From: Parapristionchus giblindavisi
Taxonomy: Eukaryota > Nematoda > Chromadorea > Rhabditida > Diplogasteridae
DNA: 64,000 bases
NCBI GenBank assembly: GCA_943737045.1
Contig: CALSFV010000259.1
Location: 310,001-374,000 of the forward strand
Direction: 5' to 3'
Of the stretch, positions 35,801 through 49,800 are shown piece after piece (position 1 is the first letter of the stretch; every line of letters begins with the position of its first letter). Under the pieces are notes generated by a model that was given only the letters and a program-made list of their open reading frames with translations, was not told the DNA's origin and did no database searches. The position numbers and the translations under genes were made by a program.

Positions 35801-38800
35801 GGTAAACTTTGTCAATGGAATCTAATGGCTGCAGCGCCCTTGTTGTCTTGCAAGATGGCTTTAGTAAACAAATGGCAGACCTCATCTCGTAGGAACTCAT
35901 CCTCCTCACTCGATCCAATCTCTTCTTCTGTATCTTCTATAACAGCGAGAGATTCAGATGCGCTCATGTCGATTTCGAAATGTCTGCAATCAAGCATATT
36001 TTTAAATGTTACTGTATGAAAAGTGTGATATCGTATAGTTGAACTTCATCTTATAATCTTAAAAGGAGATAAATATATTCATTGAAATGCCGAAAACATA
36101 AAATTTTGTCGCATCACGAATTGACGAACTATGCTTACGGTAATTTTTGAAAATCGTGAATGACATCCAGGCTGGGTCAAACCATAGTGAAAGAGAAAAG
36201 ATGGCGCGGATAGGAAGCGACTGGTCTACTACCCAATCGATGGTGGCAAATCGATAGTTGATTGGCATAAGGAATAGGATGACATCTGATCTGTCTCATA
36301 AAAAACACTATCTGAGAGAATTCAACAACTCGGATATTTTTTGGTATCGATGAAAAATAGATTTTTCTCTTTTATATGTGATAATTACAGGCTCCTTGAG
36401 TGTAGTTCACTGGTACTTGGAAATTCCTTCCAATTGAAAATTCGCTTCAGAAAGTGACCACACCACGATTTGGAGCCTTTTCCTAAAAAGTTTATTTCGA
36501 ATCCAATCGATTCGGGAGTGGCCGCAATCAACTCCTTTGCTAATTCTAAGAAACTATTGTCAAGGAGAGTTTTTCAATCAACGGTCTACGAAGGCTGGAA
36601 TTCGGGAATTTTCGAAATATTTTTCACATTAAATTAATTCTCACTATTTTCCCATGCCGAATATAAATTTTTTATTTGCTCAATAACTTCTACATGTGAT
36701 AACACACCTTCAGTTTAAAAATCATAATTTAAAAAAAAAGGTATATATGGCGAACAAATCATTTTATAACGAAAGTCGTGAATTATGGTGTGCTCCTACA
36801 GTAATCCCTATTCGGTTAATTTTGTTTTTCGCTAGTTTTAAGCATATTTTCAGCGGTTTTCTTTACAACGTTAGACGTATGTGATTATTCTGCACCATCG
36901 GAGTGCATCTGCACAGTATAAATGATGACCATTGCTGATCGCATTTGTACTGTAAATGTTATTCACTTTCGTATACTAGCCATCTTGCGACGTTGCCACC
37001 ATACTCATGCCGTTCTGTGCTCTTTCTTGTCGGTTTTATAGACTGATCAGAGAATAACAGAGAGCACGTAAATTACAGTACAAGTACAGTGCAAGTACGA
37101 TCAGCAATATGGTCATCACATATACCGCGCAGCTGCACTCCGAAGGTGCAGAATAAACATATACGTTTAACATTGTAAAGAAAAGCGCTGAAAATATGCT
37201 TAAAACTAGCGAAAAAATAAAATTAACCGAGTAGGGATTACTGTAGGAGCACACCATAATTCACGACTTTCGTTATAAAAATGATTCGTTCGCCATATAT
37301 ACCTTTTTTAAAAAATATGATTTATAAACTGAAGGTGTGTTATCACATGTAGAAGTTATTGAGGAAATAAAAAAATTATATTCGCCATGGGAAAATAGTG
37401 AGAATTAATTTAATGTGAAAATTATTTCGAAAATTCCCGAATTCCAGCCTTCGTTGACCGTTGATCGAAAAACTTTCCTTGACAATAGTTTCTTAGAATT
37501 AGCCTAGGGGTTGATTGCGGCCACTCCCGAATCGATTGAATTCGAAAAAAACTTTTTAGGAAAAGGCGCCAAATCGTGGTGTGGTCACTTCCTGAAGCCA
37601 ATTTTCAATTGGAAGGAATTTCCAAGTACCAGTGAACTACACTCAAGGAGCCTGTAATTATCACATATAAAAGAGAAAAATCTATTTTTCATCGATACCG
37701 CACCTATGTCGATTTTCTCAGATAGCGTGATATAATACAACCAGTGAATACAAAGATATCATGGATAGGTATAGAACTTCAGAGCACACGACTATCTATT
37801 GATGGTCTAGTGGTCTACGGCGCGCTCAAAGACCCTTGCTGACGAGTTCAACGACTACATTGCATGGGGATCTCCCGCGAATTTTGAACATGTAATTCTC
37901 CTAGGGATGCTCCAAGGTCTTAATATTTCAAACAGTTAATCTGCATTTCACAATTGCTACCGTCACGAAATAATGGAAAAAAGTATTTTTTAAAATTTAT
38001 TATATTATTAAATATGCTCACACTGCGGGCCTTCTATTATTGCGAATGGAGTTGAGCGCAGCGACTTCAGCGGCTTCTTCTACTCTCTGCAAAGAAGAAA
38101 TCATCATATTTAACTTCAGGTTATATACCACTCAGGAGCATTTCATTATTAGAAAAAGTTAAGATGGAGAAGTTGTTAGGAGCATATTGTGCAAAACTGT
38201 TCGAATGTGTATTTGGCATCGAGTGTTTAGGAAGCAATCTCTTTTGAAAAGGCTACTTCAAAGGTTAACGGTCTATTGCTGGCATACGTAATATAAAATA
38301 CATGGACATTTGGTAGCAATCACTTTAAATTCATGCGAAATTCTAAGAAGGAGATAGGGAAAAAGAACCCGAAAAAAACAATCGTAAGTGGACAGGAATA
38401 GTGATCAAAACCTCGTGCAACGTGTCTTCCATCACAATCATGCAGTCTACCTGAATAAGTGCTTCCCGTTCATCTTCGTCGCCAGGAGTCCAGAATCGAG
38501 TCGTCGACTCCGCCCCTTCTGGACCTCTATCAGCTAATCTCAACGCTGCTTCTTCCTCGAGTGAGGGTGTGCTAGCTGACGGACTCTGTGATGTTAGTCA
38601 TGATAGTAACAATAGAAAAAAACAGGAATCTAAAGACGAAGATATTGAATAAAGAAGTAAATTACGTGCAAGTTTCTCCAATCTAGACTTTATTATTCAA
38701 TAGTTGTACTTTTCTGATACCACATAAAGCTATAATTAGACCCTCGGGCATATTACTGATATGGTTTTAATCTATCGTACACAAGCAATGCTTTATGATC

Positions 38801-38945
38801 ATCATGTAGGCTATGTTACCTGTCTAGTCATAGTGGGCGTGATTTCATCATCGTCGAATGGGATGACAAGACAAGTGGAAGGGGCTGAGGCTGAAGATGG
38901 CAATGCAGGGGGATGGGCAGGGACACGACGAGGATTATCTTGCAT
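32842..38945 (-). CDS. RNFT1/2-like membrane RING E3 ubiquitin ligase
   Basis: Thirteen exons with matching phases: 38820-38945, 38451-38585, 38022-38086, 35881-35983, 35591-35701, 34844-34969, 34484-34626, 34196-34280, 34007-34122, 33719-33836, 33402-33554, 33105-33188, 32842-32904 (about 475 residues). An acidic, Ser/Pro-rich N-terminus (about 180 residues) is followed by hydrophobic segments (FSAFLPFALLFLFKLCF, IFSTVVGYIVFLLADK, IFIALFAIAGHYLSIVYIIG, PFVDLVLAGIYVFLK) and a C-terminal C3HC4 RING: CSIC, then LLCNHIFCEECAEKW and CPMC. The RING is split by an intron after CPIK. Ending soon after the RING (NASTCKTIRIY) with GVPPTQEEI before it is the layout of RNFT1/RNFT2, ER-membrane E3 ligases; an ERAD-type role follows from the family. 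The donor of exon 4 (GAG before GTCTGC) is unusual and is the weakest join. Intron 3 contains a 1.4-kb palindrome. Confidence 0.85.
36308..37733. mobile_element. Foldback element, about 650-bp arms, in RNFT-like intron
   Basis: CACTATCTGAGAG at 36308 matches inverted CTCAGATAGCGTG ending at 37733. From 36341 the arms are closely complementary (GGTATCGATGAAAAATAGAT against ATCTATTTTTCATCGATACC) up to about 36957, and the right arm runs from about 37075. The loop is about 115 bp. Arms differ by substitutions and small gaps. No coding capacity. The pre-mRNA of the host gene would carry both arms in one intron. Confidence 0.85.
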
Positions 38946-40622
38946 CTCGAGGCAGGAACCCTTAAATGACAATGATTCTTGATATCTTAAGGAAAATATG
39001 TTTACAAAAATGTAAGAGTGGGAACGCTGATAGAGAGTTATTGAGAGAAAACTGGAAAATGTGAATGAGCTCTACGCGGGTACAGTTTTCTTTTGCGGTA
39101 TTGTCAAGAGCCAGAAATTGACTTTGTAGCGCAAATCATAAAATTTTCAACGCTTTTGCCTTGTTTTACAAATATTAGGGTGCTAATTAAAAATTAATAA
39201 TAATAATCAATAAAAATCAATAATACTAAAAGGAATATATAAAACAATAAATTGAAAGACCAATGAGAAAATGGAGTAGAACAAGAGAAATTATAGAATA
39301 ACCGACCGCACCACAGATAAAGACGTAGAAGAAATGTTAAAAGAGAGAATACAGCTAACAACCGCTCCGCATAGAATTTAAATGAAAAGAATGAAGTGTG
39401 ACGGATAGACAGACAGACAGTCAGACTTATCATTTAGGAAGTAGTGGAGGTGAGAATCAGAAAAAACGAAATTAGTGAATCAAAGAAAAGGCATGTAATT
39501 CAGAGTGATAGGCTGAAATTTAGACCTTGCACTTTTGAACTGTAGAAATGATGAAAGATAATGAAACCGTGATAGAGTGAGTGATACATTATAAGTTTGC
39601 AAGTGAGAAATGGACGATTGAAGACTACAGATCGTAGTGAGAATGAATTGGAATACCCTTAGTGGTTGAAAGTGAGAAACTTAGAGAAAAATATGAGAAG
39701 CACAGAAAGAGAGTGCGGTAAGGGAAGAGAGTTAGAGAAAGAAAGTGGAATTCACTTAATCGCCATCCACTCATTCCTCGCACAAATGAATTAAATCAGA
39801 TAAGAGGACAATATATCCTCATGCCGGGACACAACCCGTACGCACTACGCAACACTACATCGGTACCGCACGCAATTCAGCACAACTTTATCCGAAAACA
39901 TAAAACTGTTCAAAACGAAGAAAAATACGTATGATACGTTGATTATTAGAGCAAAGACCGAATGGTACTACGACAGTGTGAATAAAGCAGTGGATATAGA
40001 GTAATCGACTAGACTTACGAAGAAATGCTAAGGCCGAATAAATATAAAGACTAGTGGATGGCTGAGATAATGACAATAAGAGTGAGTGTGGTGGAGTGAA
40101 TGTATCATCTGAGAGAGTGTGAGGGATCGAGAGGGTACAGAGAAGCAGAGAGATAAGTGAATGGGAACAAAAGTGAAAGTGAAGGAGTGGTGTAGGAATG
40201 GTACGAGGGGGGGGGAGGATGGATGATACACGAACACACACGTTACTAGTTCGAACTTGGTAGATATGCATGAGTAAGCAGGTGAGAAGGAGTGGACATT
40301 GCGTCACAATGTTATAGTAAATGTAATAGTAGTATCTGGAGCGTGCTGAGAAAGGGGCGGGGCCAAATGACCGTCGAAAGAATCGAATGAGTAGAATATA
40401 TGCAGAATGCAAGTGAAATCATGACACAGGCCTCATATTAGGGCGATTAAGTTGATCGTAGAGATATTTTGTGTGTCATGAATTTGAGAATAAATATATC
40501 GCTAGATATCACAGAGAATACACTCGGAACTATAACGTGCCGCTAGACGGAGAAAAACGGTGCATAGGGGGGTGCATCACAGCAAACGAGTCAAAACACT
40601 AATGATTTCCTATAAAATACAA
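38946..40622. other. Intergenic, purine-rich
   Basis: Promoter side of the RING-ligase gene and 3' flank of the tetraspanin gene. Purine-rich on the plus strand (39540-40230), which opens a long low-complexity minus frame of 174 codons without domain character. At 39074-39103 the phrase GCGGGTACAGTTTTCTTTTG has a near copy at about 52427. Confidence 0.45.
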
Positions 40623-43600
40623 TCAATATCGACTCCTAGATCTGGATTTAGCACGAAGTGCAAAAGGTAGATTGTGTCTCTGGAGGTTTTCCCTTGTTAG
40701 TGAGGACATGGGTTGGGGATGAGTAGAGGGAGGTGATGACTGATAGGCAGCATTGTTGTGATCGGAGATGTAGAGTACACGGACATCTTGACGAGGCCGG
40801 AAGAGGAGGTAGCAAGCGAGACAGATTGCGACCACCTAAAATGGACTTTTAAAATATTAACATCCAATTTATTCAACATATAATAAATAAATAATTATCC
40901 AATATGACTTAACGATCTAACACGTTCCATATTCTATTCAGTCATTTGAATTCGCACCGACATGTGGTGTAAGTCGTAATAAAACTTAACAAAAAAGAAG
41001 AGATGTTGTGTGATAAATGTAGTTTTTACGATAACACCACATAATCGGCCAAATAAGAGATCATACGTAGTGCTCTATATTGAACATGGAAGATTTCATT
41101 GTATAACCCTGTTAACTATTCTTTATAATCTACAATATTATTCATATTATGCACACACCTGCATCAAGATAACGAAGAAGAAGACGACACAAGCTGCGGA
41201 GAATCCGATCATCAGCGCATTCCATATACGATAGTGACAACCATCGCATCGAATATCACATGTGCGAGGCACATCTTGTCGGAAGATACGAAAATCCGCA
41301 CAACCAGAGTTGCCTGAACATTCTTACTTCAACATGTTTTCTCAATCTTTCATCAAGTGTTTTAATCGTTGTGAAAGACATCGTTTGCGGCATATTGGCC
41401 GTGCATGTTAAAGATTTAAGTCAACCCTAGTCAAAAATGTCACCCGGAGAATTGATTTTTTCATGAATGGTTGTTTTCGGTATCAATGCTAACAGACGGC
41501 GGTGAATTGTTGAATACTCACCACAACATCTGAATGTTTGTTGCAGCTGATCGAGACTCTCCTGAATGATACTTGGCCCTTGGTAGTAATGTTGAACCAT
41601 ATAGTCGAGAGCGTCGGATAACTCGACGTCTATCTGAAATCGTCGAATTTGTCAATTTGCGCAATTCAACGTCGAATTTGCGCAATTCAACCTCAACTGT
41701 ATTGAAATTGGTAAGAGGAAGGTATATGTCAACAAATACAGTAAACTATTGTGTAGAAGAAAACAAACAAAAAACGACATTATGGTGATGAATAGCAACT
41801 TACGCCGTCCTTCTTGTAGAAGATGAAGATTCCAGCAGATAGTGTAGCCACCAAAAGAATGAAAACAGCCACCGCATATACTGCTATGAAGGGTCTCGAA
41901 CTCGCAGTCACTCCACAACAACCTACAAATGGATTATGTCATAGTTGTATTCATTAAATGATATTTACTATATTTATTGGCTTATGCTCACTTTGTTTAA
42001 AATGTTTCATTTCTGCAAAAGACTATCAATTTATAAGTGTTAAATATTAGTTCAATCTAGAATGAGAAAATTGAGCAGTGCGAGAAATATTGTAGATCAG
42101 ATAAAAACTGTTTCGCAATCAATGACTAATGCTAAAATGGTCAGCAGTAGCAAAAAAAGAGAAAAAAGCATTAGGGTGTGCGAAAACTAGAAAGTTCTTT
42201 CCCTTTGTAACTTTGTACTCACCGAAGAAAGCGACGACTATCATACAACATCCCAGTACGATCAGAATATAAGAGAAGGCATAGAGCGTTGGAGCTTCCC
42301 AAAAGGCCTCCTCAACTACTTGTCGATACCTGGAATAAAACAATTAAATTATTTTTAAAAAATGAAACAATTGCTAAGTGTATTAGGAAATCATCACAAA
42401 ATTCACACAACTATAACCATTACACACAGTAGCTAATACATTCAGTTTATCTACGTGCATGCGTAGATGATTTTTCTTTTGCTCATTAACCAGCGACACA
42501 TACAGTCTACACATTAATCACAACGATTTCATGTGAACCTTCGCTCTCCTGGTATGAGATCTGTCACGGTACTGTACCACATATACCATGTGTCGTTGCG
42601 GGCAAGACTCCGCAGAGTGTGGTTACTGAGATATTGATAATTGAGGCGCTGTGAAAACTAACGAAAATATATATAAGAAAAAGCACATGTTGGTGACTTC
42701 ACTACTGACGTCGGTATAAGAAAAGAATACGATTTTGGAAGGCACAGCAAGGAGCATATCTTCTTTTCTCATCAACATTTTGCACATCGCAATACATACG
42801 CGCAAAAAATCGTTCCAATGTGTTGCGAATTGCGATGTAATCGGGGGCGGAAGTAACGAAAGCTAACGAAGGTCATTTTTCTCTCAGTTTAACGCAATCG
42901 TCGAAATTCTTCTGCCATAAAGGGATGCCACGTGATACCAGCGACCAGAGATTAGACCATCATTCAAACAAAGATGAATTGATCGCGTGAGGATAGGATA
43001 CATCGGGCGACCGAACTCTTTAGTAAACATAATACTGTTCTCATCTATCACACTTTTAAATAATTATGATTAAAGAACAAGAATACGAATAGAATTTATG
43101 GATTATATGTATAAAATAGTCTGTCTAGTCGCCATGCGCTACCTCCCTTATACTTATCCAAGTAGTCTACAATACCATCTCGCATTTCTCGTGATCCGGT
43201 TTGTTTCCTCCATCCTGGAGAGAGAGGAAATGGCGTGAGATTTGAGGGAGGAAGGATAGGGATGAAGAAGAGGAAAAACAAGGAGAGTGATAGAGAAAAG
43301 TTTAAGGTAGGAAAGAAGAATGAATGAGGAATGAAGGATGATCATAACTACAAACTCATCGCCAAACTTGTACTAACATACTACCAATCTCTTTAATTAC
43401 GATGACTAATCTGTTTAAATTAATTATCGTCGTTATTATGTAAAACTTGCTCAATTCATTTACGTATTTTCTATGTAGTTTCTTCTCTCCCACCATGTTT
43501 AGGAAAGTGATGAGCGGAGTTTGATACGCGGAGAAGACGCAAGTAGGTCAGTAGTCTATCTCTGCGCATCAGTAATCTCGCCTTTTGTTATGGATCATTT

Positions 43601-44698
43601 GTTCAGATCGGAGGGAGAGTTAGTCAGAGATAGATGGATCATATTCCAGCCAAATGGACCGTTTTACGAATGTACCAAGCCGGGCTTTTACGTTACATTG
43701 TGCGAATGACGTTTCGCTACGAACAAAAGATACCTTTCACTCAGGAAATCTCTGAATCGACTATCAGATCGAAGCCACGCCCCCATGGCGAGAACCGTCG
43801 TTCCCACGACCTGGAATGCACACAATACTGGAATGTTCACAGTGGTCAATCATTATATCCGCAAATCAAAATTAAGTAAACACTTACGATGAAAATAATA
43901 TTTGCCGCGAAGATGCCATATTTGACCCAAGAGAGACATGGATTCTTCTCTTCAGTTATCGTCGACCTTAAAGAGGTCACCATTGAAACAAAAAAATTCC
44001 ATGAGATCAGATAAGCCAGGTCTAGACGTGTTTCACGTGAGAAAGGTATGAAAAGGCAATTGGACTATCCAGGGTCAAAAGGGGAACGAAAAGGGGGTGG
44101 CGCGATAAGAGCATGTTCTGTGCTTTTCTCAACCATTTTTATGTTGGATGAAGAGAAATCGAGCAAGAGTCAGCATAGAACAGATGACAACATGAACATA
44201 CTACGCCACAGAGAGAGCGGGAACAAAGAAAGAGCCACTTGCTATAGTTTGTGACCATATCTACACTGACGATCATACCATCAAAACATTCTTTAGCAAA
44301 CTATTGATCAGAGATTGGTTTTACATAAAAAGTTCAGTGTCCAGCACAGTCGATGTTTTAATATAATTAAGTCGAAAGGGAATGCAGGTCAGATAAAACT
44401 GTATGGATTTCTGTTCTATTGGTTCTAAAAATAGCCCACATATGGCTGGTATATGTGTCAACTAATTTGAATTAAAAAATAGTGATATATCTATTAAAAA
44501 GCGACTTCTTCTTCGTCGTCGGAAAGGTACTCACGTAGCCTCCGTGTACGTGTAGATATCATCGGGAGGCGGCCTTCTCGGATCCGATGACAGTGTGTGG
44601 TATATCCTCGGTAGGGCTAGTCCCCTGCCACTTTCGGTAGTCGCGGTGAGTGAACCGACGTCGTCCCATCGGTTGTTACTCCCCCCGCCACGACCCAT
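40623..44698 (-). CDS. Tetraspanin, about 341 residues
   Basis: Eight exons, all phases consistent: 44535-44698, 43888-43966, 43734-43810, 42223-42329, 41804-41922, 41522-41633, 41159-41313, 40623-40835. Four membrane segments: YGIFAANIIFIVVGTTVLAM; LYAFSYILIVLGCCMIVVAF; FIAVYAVAVFILLVATLSAG; FSAACVVFFFVILMQVVAIC. The large extracellular loop has the tetraspanin hallmark CCG (RCCGNSGC) and three later Cys (TCDIRCDGC), six in all. Unlike typical tetraspanins the N-terminus is long, about 65 residues before CLSWVKYG, Gly- then Pro-rich (DPRRPPPDDIY). The C-terminal cytosolic tail is Ser/Arg-rich. Tetraspanins organise membrane microdomains; the partner is not predictable here. A start at a later ATG is not available in exon 2, so the long N-terminus is likely real. 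Confidence 0.88.
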
Positions 44699-45835
44699 TC
44701 GATGGGGGACGAGAAGGAAGACAAAACTACGAACTAACTGAAATGATTGTGATGAGGACAATGTAAGAGTCGAATCGGAAATGGCGATCACATATAGATA
44801 GGAAATAACAAGTATGACACCGCAGCAACAATCGGAGGTAACCGTAGCAATGATGCTGATAATGAGGATAGACACGACTTGTGAGATCCAATAAAGGACG
44901 AATGAAAAAGTAAGCTAAGGACTAAGCACAACTTCTTTTGTTTTTTTACAGTGAGATTTGAGTAGAATAGAAATTGAAAATCTTCACTAGTTATGATGTG
45001 AATAGAGGACAGGCCCCGTAATCTTGGTTCATCTTGAATTTGGCCAATAAATTGTGAAATAATAGACAAATTCTGGCAAGACACGACAACATTGCGATGA
45101 ATGAGGAGTGAGAAATCTGTTTCTTCAATCAGAAATATGACTCAGAATTGACACAGTTCTCGAGACAAACATCGATTGATATGGGAGAATAAATTCATCG
45201 ATATACACGATTATCACTTGTTTACTTTTCCAGGACTGATTGCCCAAGTGCATACAAACGTGAAGTTAGTGGAACACAATATAAATGGAACTTAGGTCAA
45301 AGTTCTCTCGCAAGTACAAAGTCGAATACGGGTGACGAATATCAAAAACAAGTAATCCTCCTCCAAACACTTTGCCCGCCCTTCATTCACGTCGCGCATC
45401 CTTCGTTATTTAGCAGGGTAGAGCCGCGACGCGCGAGCCGCAACGCGCCTGACACATCGCCAATGTTTGCGCTCTCCTGCGATCCTTTCCCCTCTCATCG
45501 TGTGCATAGGAGAGGATACGAGGGAGGTTTTACCTGGGGGGTTGAGAAGAAAAGAAGGTAGATATACCATAGATAGGGATCGATCTTTTGACCCCGGGCT
45601 CCGCCCCTTGTAGACAAACTGAAATGTATGCCGTCGTGATCTTTGATTTCTTACTGGATACGGTATTGACCTTCCTGAGTTACTGTATGTGATTATCGCG
45701 CTAATCGCTTGACAATTTGATTAGAAGTCGGGGGCAAAAATAGACGTAGATGGGGCACAATGAGGAGACGAGTGGTCCCAGAGGAGCTGTAGTCTTGAAC
45801 GAGTCTAATGTCAAGAGAAGCAGAAGAATGAGAGG

Positions 45836-46015
45836 GAATGAGGCAAAATGAGGGAGAGAGGAAGAGCGAGAGGGGGAGGTAGGGGGAGAGAGATGGAAGG
45901 AGAGAGAGGGAGATGAAAGTTGGAGAGAGTGAGGGAGGTAGGAGAGAGACACGGAAGGAGAGATAGGGGGAGAGGAGATGGATGGAGAGGCAGAATGAGG
46001 AGGACGAGGGAGAGC
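45836..46015. repeat. GA-rich low-complexity tract
   Basis: About 180 bp almost purely of G and A with GGGAGAGAG steps. It opens three overlapping minus frames at once, which are artefacts of composition. Confidence 0.85.
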
Positions 46016-46348
46016 TGGATATGGGAGGAGAGCAAGCAAAAGAAGCTAATCTGTGCACTTGGACAATTCAAGCCTTGTCATGGTTGAAAACAAGATTAAC
46101 ACAATTTATTGCTCCTCTTGAATCCTTACCATTCAGAGTCAATTGTTGTCCATTACTTACGAGTAAAGGAATATTATTGATCAACGTTAAAACTTTTTGG
46201 CTTCATGATCGTACATACTTGGATAAATCATAACAGTGTCTCGATCGGTGATTTTAAAGACCTGCGAGTCATTAATCTATAAATGTTTATAACACAACAA
46301 ATCTCAGACAATGACGAAATTCCGATACGGATGTTCGTTTGATGTGAT

Positions 46349-46635
46349 TTCTTATGTGGTGTTAGTTTTTTCGTAAAAGGCAGCCGGATAAAGTAAAAGG
46401 GCTGGTTTTGCCCTCTTGGAAAAAACACTGTAAAAGCAAATATCGCTGTTCTCCGACTAGCCAGAGACTTGAAACTTGTTTTCTATGTTAAAAGTGCGAA
46501 AAAAGCATGCCAAAAAAGTTTTGTCTCTCGCTCTACTACGAACCATGTTTACAGTGATTTCGAAAAGAGGCCAACCTACCACCCAATTACTTTTCCGAGA
46601 GTATTTTTTTCGAAAAACTAACACCACATAAGAAA
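46349..46635. mobile_element. Short MITE, about 285 bp
   Basis: TTCTTATGTGGTGTTAGTTT followed by TTTCG at the left end returns inverted as CGAAAAACTAACACCACATAAG at 46610-46635. No coding capacity. It lies about 260 bp past the 3' end of the first phosphatase gene. Confidence 0.7.
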
Positions 46636-46890
46636 ATAAGGAATGTGCAATTATAAAAAAGGAGAACATATGGTAAAACTACTTGTAAATCTTTGGTAGG
46701 AACCGAGTCATACATAAAGATCACTGAGACAAATGCACTCTGAGAAGTTTGATCATATTGTATAATCTATAGGTTATTATGAAATAAAGATCATGAAACA
46801 ATGCATTGCCGTATAAAATTGAAACTACAACATAGTATTGTCAAATCTAGACTCTTATCTGCATACGAATGTGCCAAATCTAGACTATGG

Positions 46891-49800
46891 TTACTGTGAG
46901 AGACCGTTCGAGACGGCTGCATGGGCCTCGAATGAGTACGTGAACTGCGGGACAAGAGTGGGATCCGGTCCATCTTGAGCACGATGCACGTCACTGACGC
47001 TGTGAACACCCGTACGCATCCAGCAAGTAGCGAAACCGTTCGTGTTTCCGAACTTGATATCCGTATCCAGTCTGCAATCAATGAATCATTTTATTTAACA
47101 CAAAAATCTCAGTTAACGAAATACCTTTGCGAAATACCTTTTAATTTGACATTAGGGGTGCAAGTAAATTTATTATTATTTCATTCACCATATGCATACA
47201 TTATCACTGGTTTGTCTAATTATAATCACACAGCTATTATCCTTCCTCGATATTCCATTAACTCATGTTACGGATAATGTGTGTGTCTTCATATATTAGT
47301 GGTAGTGGGACCAATCGTATCGTATCGCTTAACAGATGAGGGGACTACTCTCAAACAAACCATGGACGATGGCTACTATTTCATCTTCCCCTCTACACTC
47401 CCTTCTATACCTCTCTACTTGCCGTCTTCTTTCTTCTTCTCCCTCGCCACATCTTCACTCTCTAGTTGTCTCTAGTACTCTTTGATGCATTCACCAAACT
47501 TTTTGTTCAGCGATCGGAACAATAGAGACCTACGAGAAAAGGACGTAGTGATAATGCGTGACTGTTCTAGTAATATTCCAGAAATCGCTGATTTGAAATA
47601 CGATTACCATTGGCATTAGACGCCCTTGTTCTATCAAATGTAAATTATTTACATAAGAACTAGTCCAACGGGTGTATTCCCAAATTTAATTTGATGAGTG
47701 GATGTTATTTCCGCTATCAAGATCAACCTACTATCGTTCGAATAGATCTAGCAAAAACTGTACTAAACAATTTATTGAGTTAATTCTGAGTCATAAACAG
47801 AAACAAATAGAAATTTCGGACCATAGTGAACTGCCCCTGGTTTCGACCCCCACTTCTGTTCTAAACTATTTTGCATTTATAGGTTAAATTGTCATGCTTG
47901 TAATGTCTACAGTAATATCAAGTCATCGAATCGACTTCCGTGTCTACGTGCGGGTATGGGGATACAAATAATTTTTTTTAAAATTTTAATCCAATGATTT
48001 CTAACATAATATGATTTCAGACCATTCTATGAGTTGTTTAAAAGCAGGTAAGTTGCGCGGAAGCGGGGTACCCCTGCCAACTCATACCGAGCATTTCACG
48101 GGGCCAGAAAAAATTGGCCAAATTCGAACCATGGAGATGTTTGAACTCAGTACTTTTCGAGAAGACTAACCAATGAGCCAGAGGAGAGCTTGTGAAAATA
48201 CTGAAGATAACAATGATGTGCTTTATAATATACATACCTATCACCGAACATGATCGTCTTATCGCTGTCGATTTTGAAATTAGCCATGAGATATCGCGCG
48301 AGTGTCTCCTCTGGCTTGCCGAATACAGTTGGCTGACGAGGATGGACCGCGACGCGTACCGACGCCGCCATGACGCCGGTGCCTGCAATGGACATTTTTT
48401 TAAAATCTTTGAAATTTAATTTCAACAAGGCTACCTAGAACTGTGTTTAACTTTTATCTCCATACTCTTTGTACAATACTGGACCTGGCACTATATACTA
48501 TTCAAAAACATGATCACTGATATTTTGTTCTTATTGGTCTATTTTACCTGGGACAACGATATCGGCGCCAGGCACTGGGAACGTATAGTCTTCATTGGTG
48601 ATGAAGAATCCACAATTAGGATCTCGAAGGTAATTTGCGGCCTGCAATTAAAAAAAACAATTTAGTACATCTTTTCTCAAATTCGCAAAAATAAACCTTA
48701 TTCGAGGAAAATTAAAATATATTAGAACTATCTCTAAATATAAAGGTATTCAGAAACAAACCTTCATGATCTTCATATAGCTGATGTGAGGATCATATCC
48801 GACAACGACTGAGGATGCCTTCCGTTCGATGTCGACTTTGTCAAGGAACATCGCTCCATCGGGCACGGAATCGGGCTAAACATGACCATTTTTTGAATCA
48901 TTTAGTGTTTTGTTTATAGTATTTATAATAGGCATGATGATGCAGCTTTTCTTTTCTGAAAGATGCATTTCTGCGTATTTGGATTGAGCAGCGTAAGGTA
49001 CATTTTTTGTTCTGTTCCCCGCATGAATCAATTACTCTATCCATCTGTCAATCTGCATTCATGGAGATTCTGCAAAAAATCTGTCCATGTCTCTTCATTG
49101 TCCGCACTCTCTCGCTCGAATTACCCCGTTCTTTCTCGTACTCCCAAGTGAATCCTAAAGCTGATGGGTGCGGGCCGTCAATTCATGGCGGCATGGTGGT
49201 TCATCTCAATTGAAAGAGCAAGTACGAGGGGTACACCCGTGCTCTCGAAGCCTAGGGCCATTCGTCAGACTATGACAGAGAACTTCGATCTCTAAGATGA
49301 TCCCTGGAGATTCGAATAGAAAAGATCTGCCAGTTATTCTTTATCTCAATCTGGGTGCGTAAACCTTTGACGTCTTCAAAGCAGATGGAACTCCTGGAGA
49401 CTCGCGCTTTGATCAAATTCAAGAAGTGATTTATTTTTATATTTTTACATTCGTAGAAATTTTAAAATACATTATTCTGTGTCCACATTATTTACCCTTT
49501 ATTGTGTCACTACCACTCTAACTTAATATCTGAGCAGTTATCAGAATGATCAGCAATATGACTTACACCTGGTCCGAAGACCTTCACATTGAAGTTGTTC
49601 TCCAATGTAGTCCGCACGGCTTCACTTCCAATCAGGTAGATGTCTTTACTGAGGAAATGAGGATTTCTCTTGAAGAAATCGACCATGACCACATTTGGAG
49701 AGACGATGTTGCTCTGGTAATAAAAAAATATGACTTTTTTTAAAATTTGGGGCAAATCTACGTCTACACTCTCTTCATGAATTATTACTTCTTTGATCTT

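Larger units (their letters stand above)
44699..46890. other. Intergenic: tetraspanin upstream region and purine tract
   Basis: Includes a relatively GC-rich stretch (45360-45620), a GA-rich tract (45836-46015) and a small MITE (46349-46635). No supported exon. Confidence 0.5.

Noticed and set aside
39888..40412. Minus-strand open frame of 174 codons
   Set aside because: Arises from a purine-rich plus strand; the peptide is Ser/Leu/Pro-rich with no family features and an overlapping frame is open too.
45693..46071. Three overlapping minus-strand frames of 86-121 codons
   Set aside because: All lie on the GA-rich tract; composition artefact.
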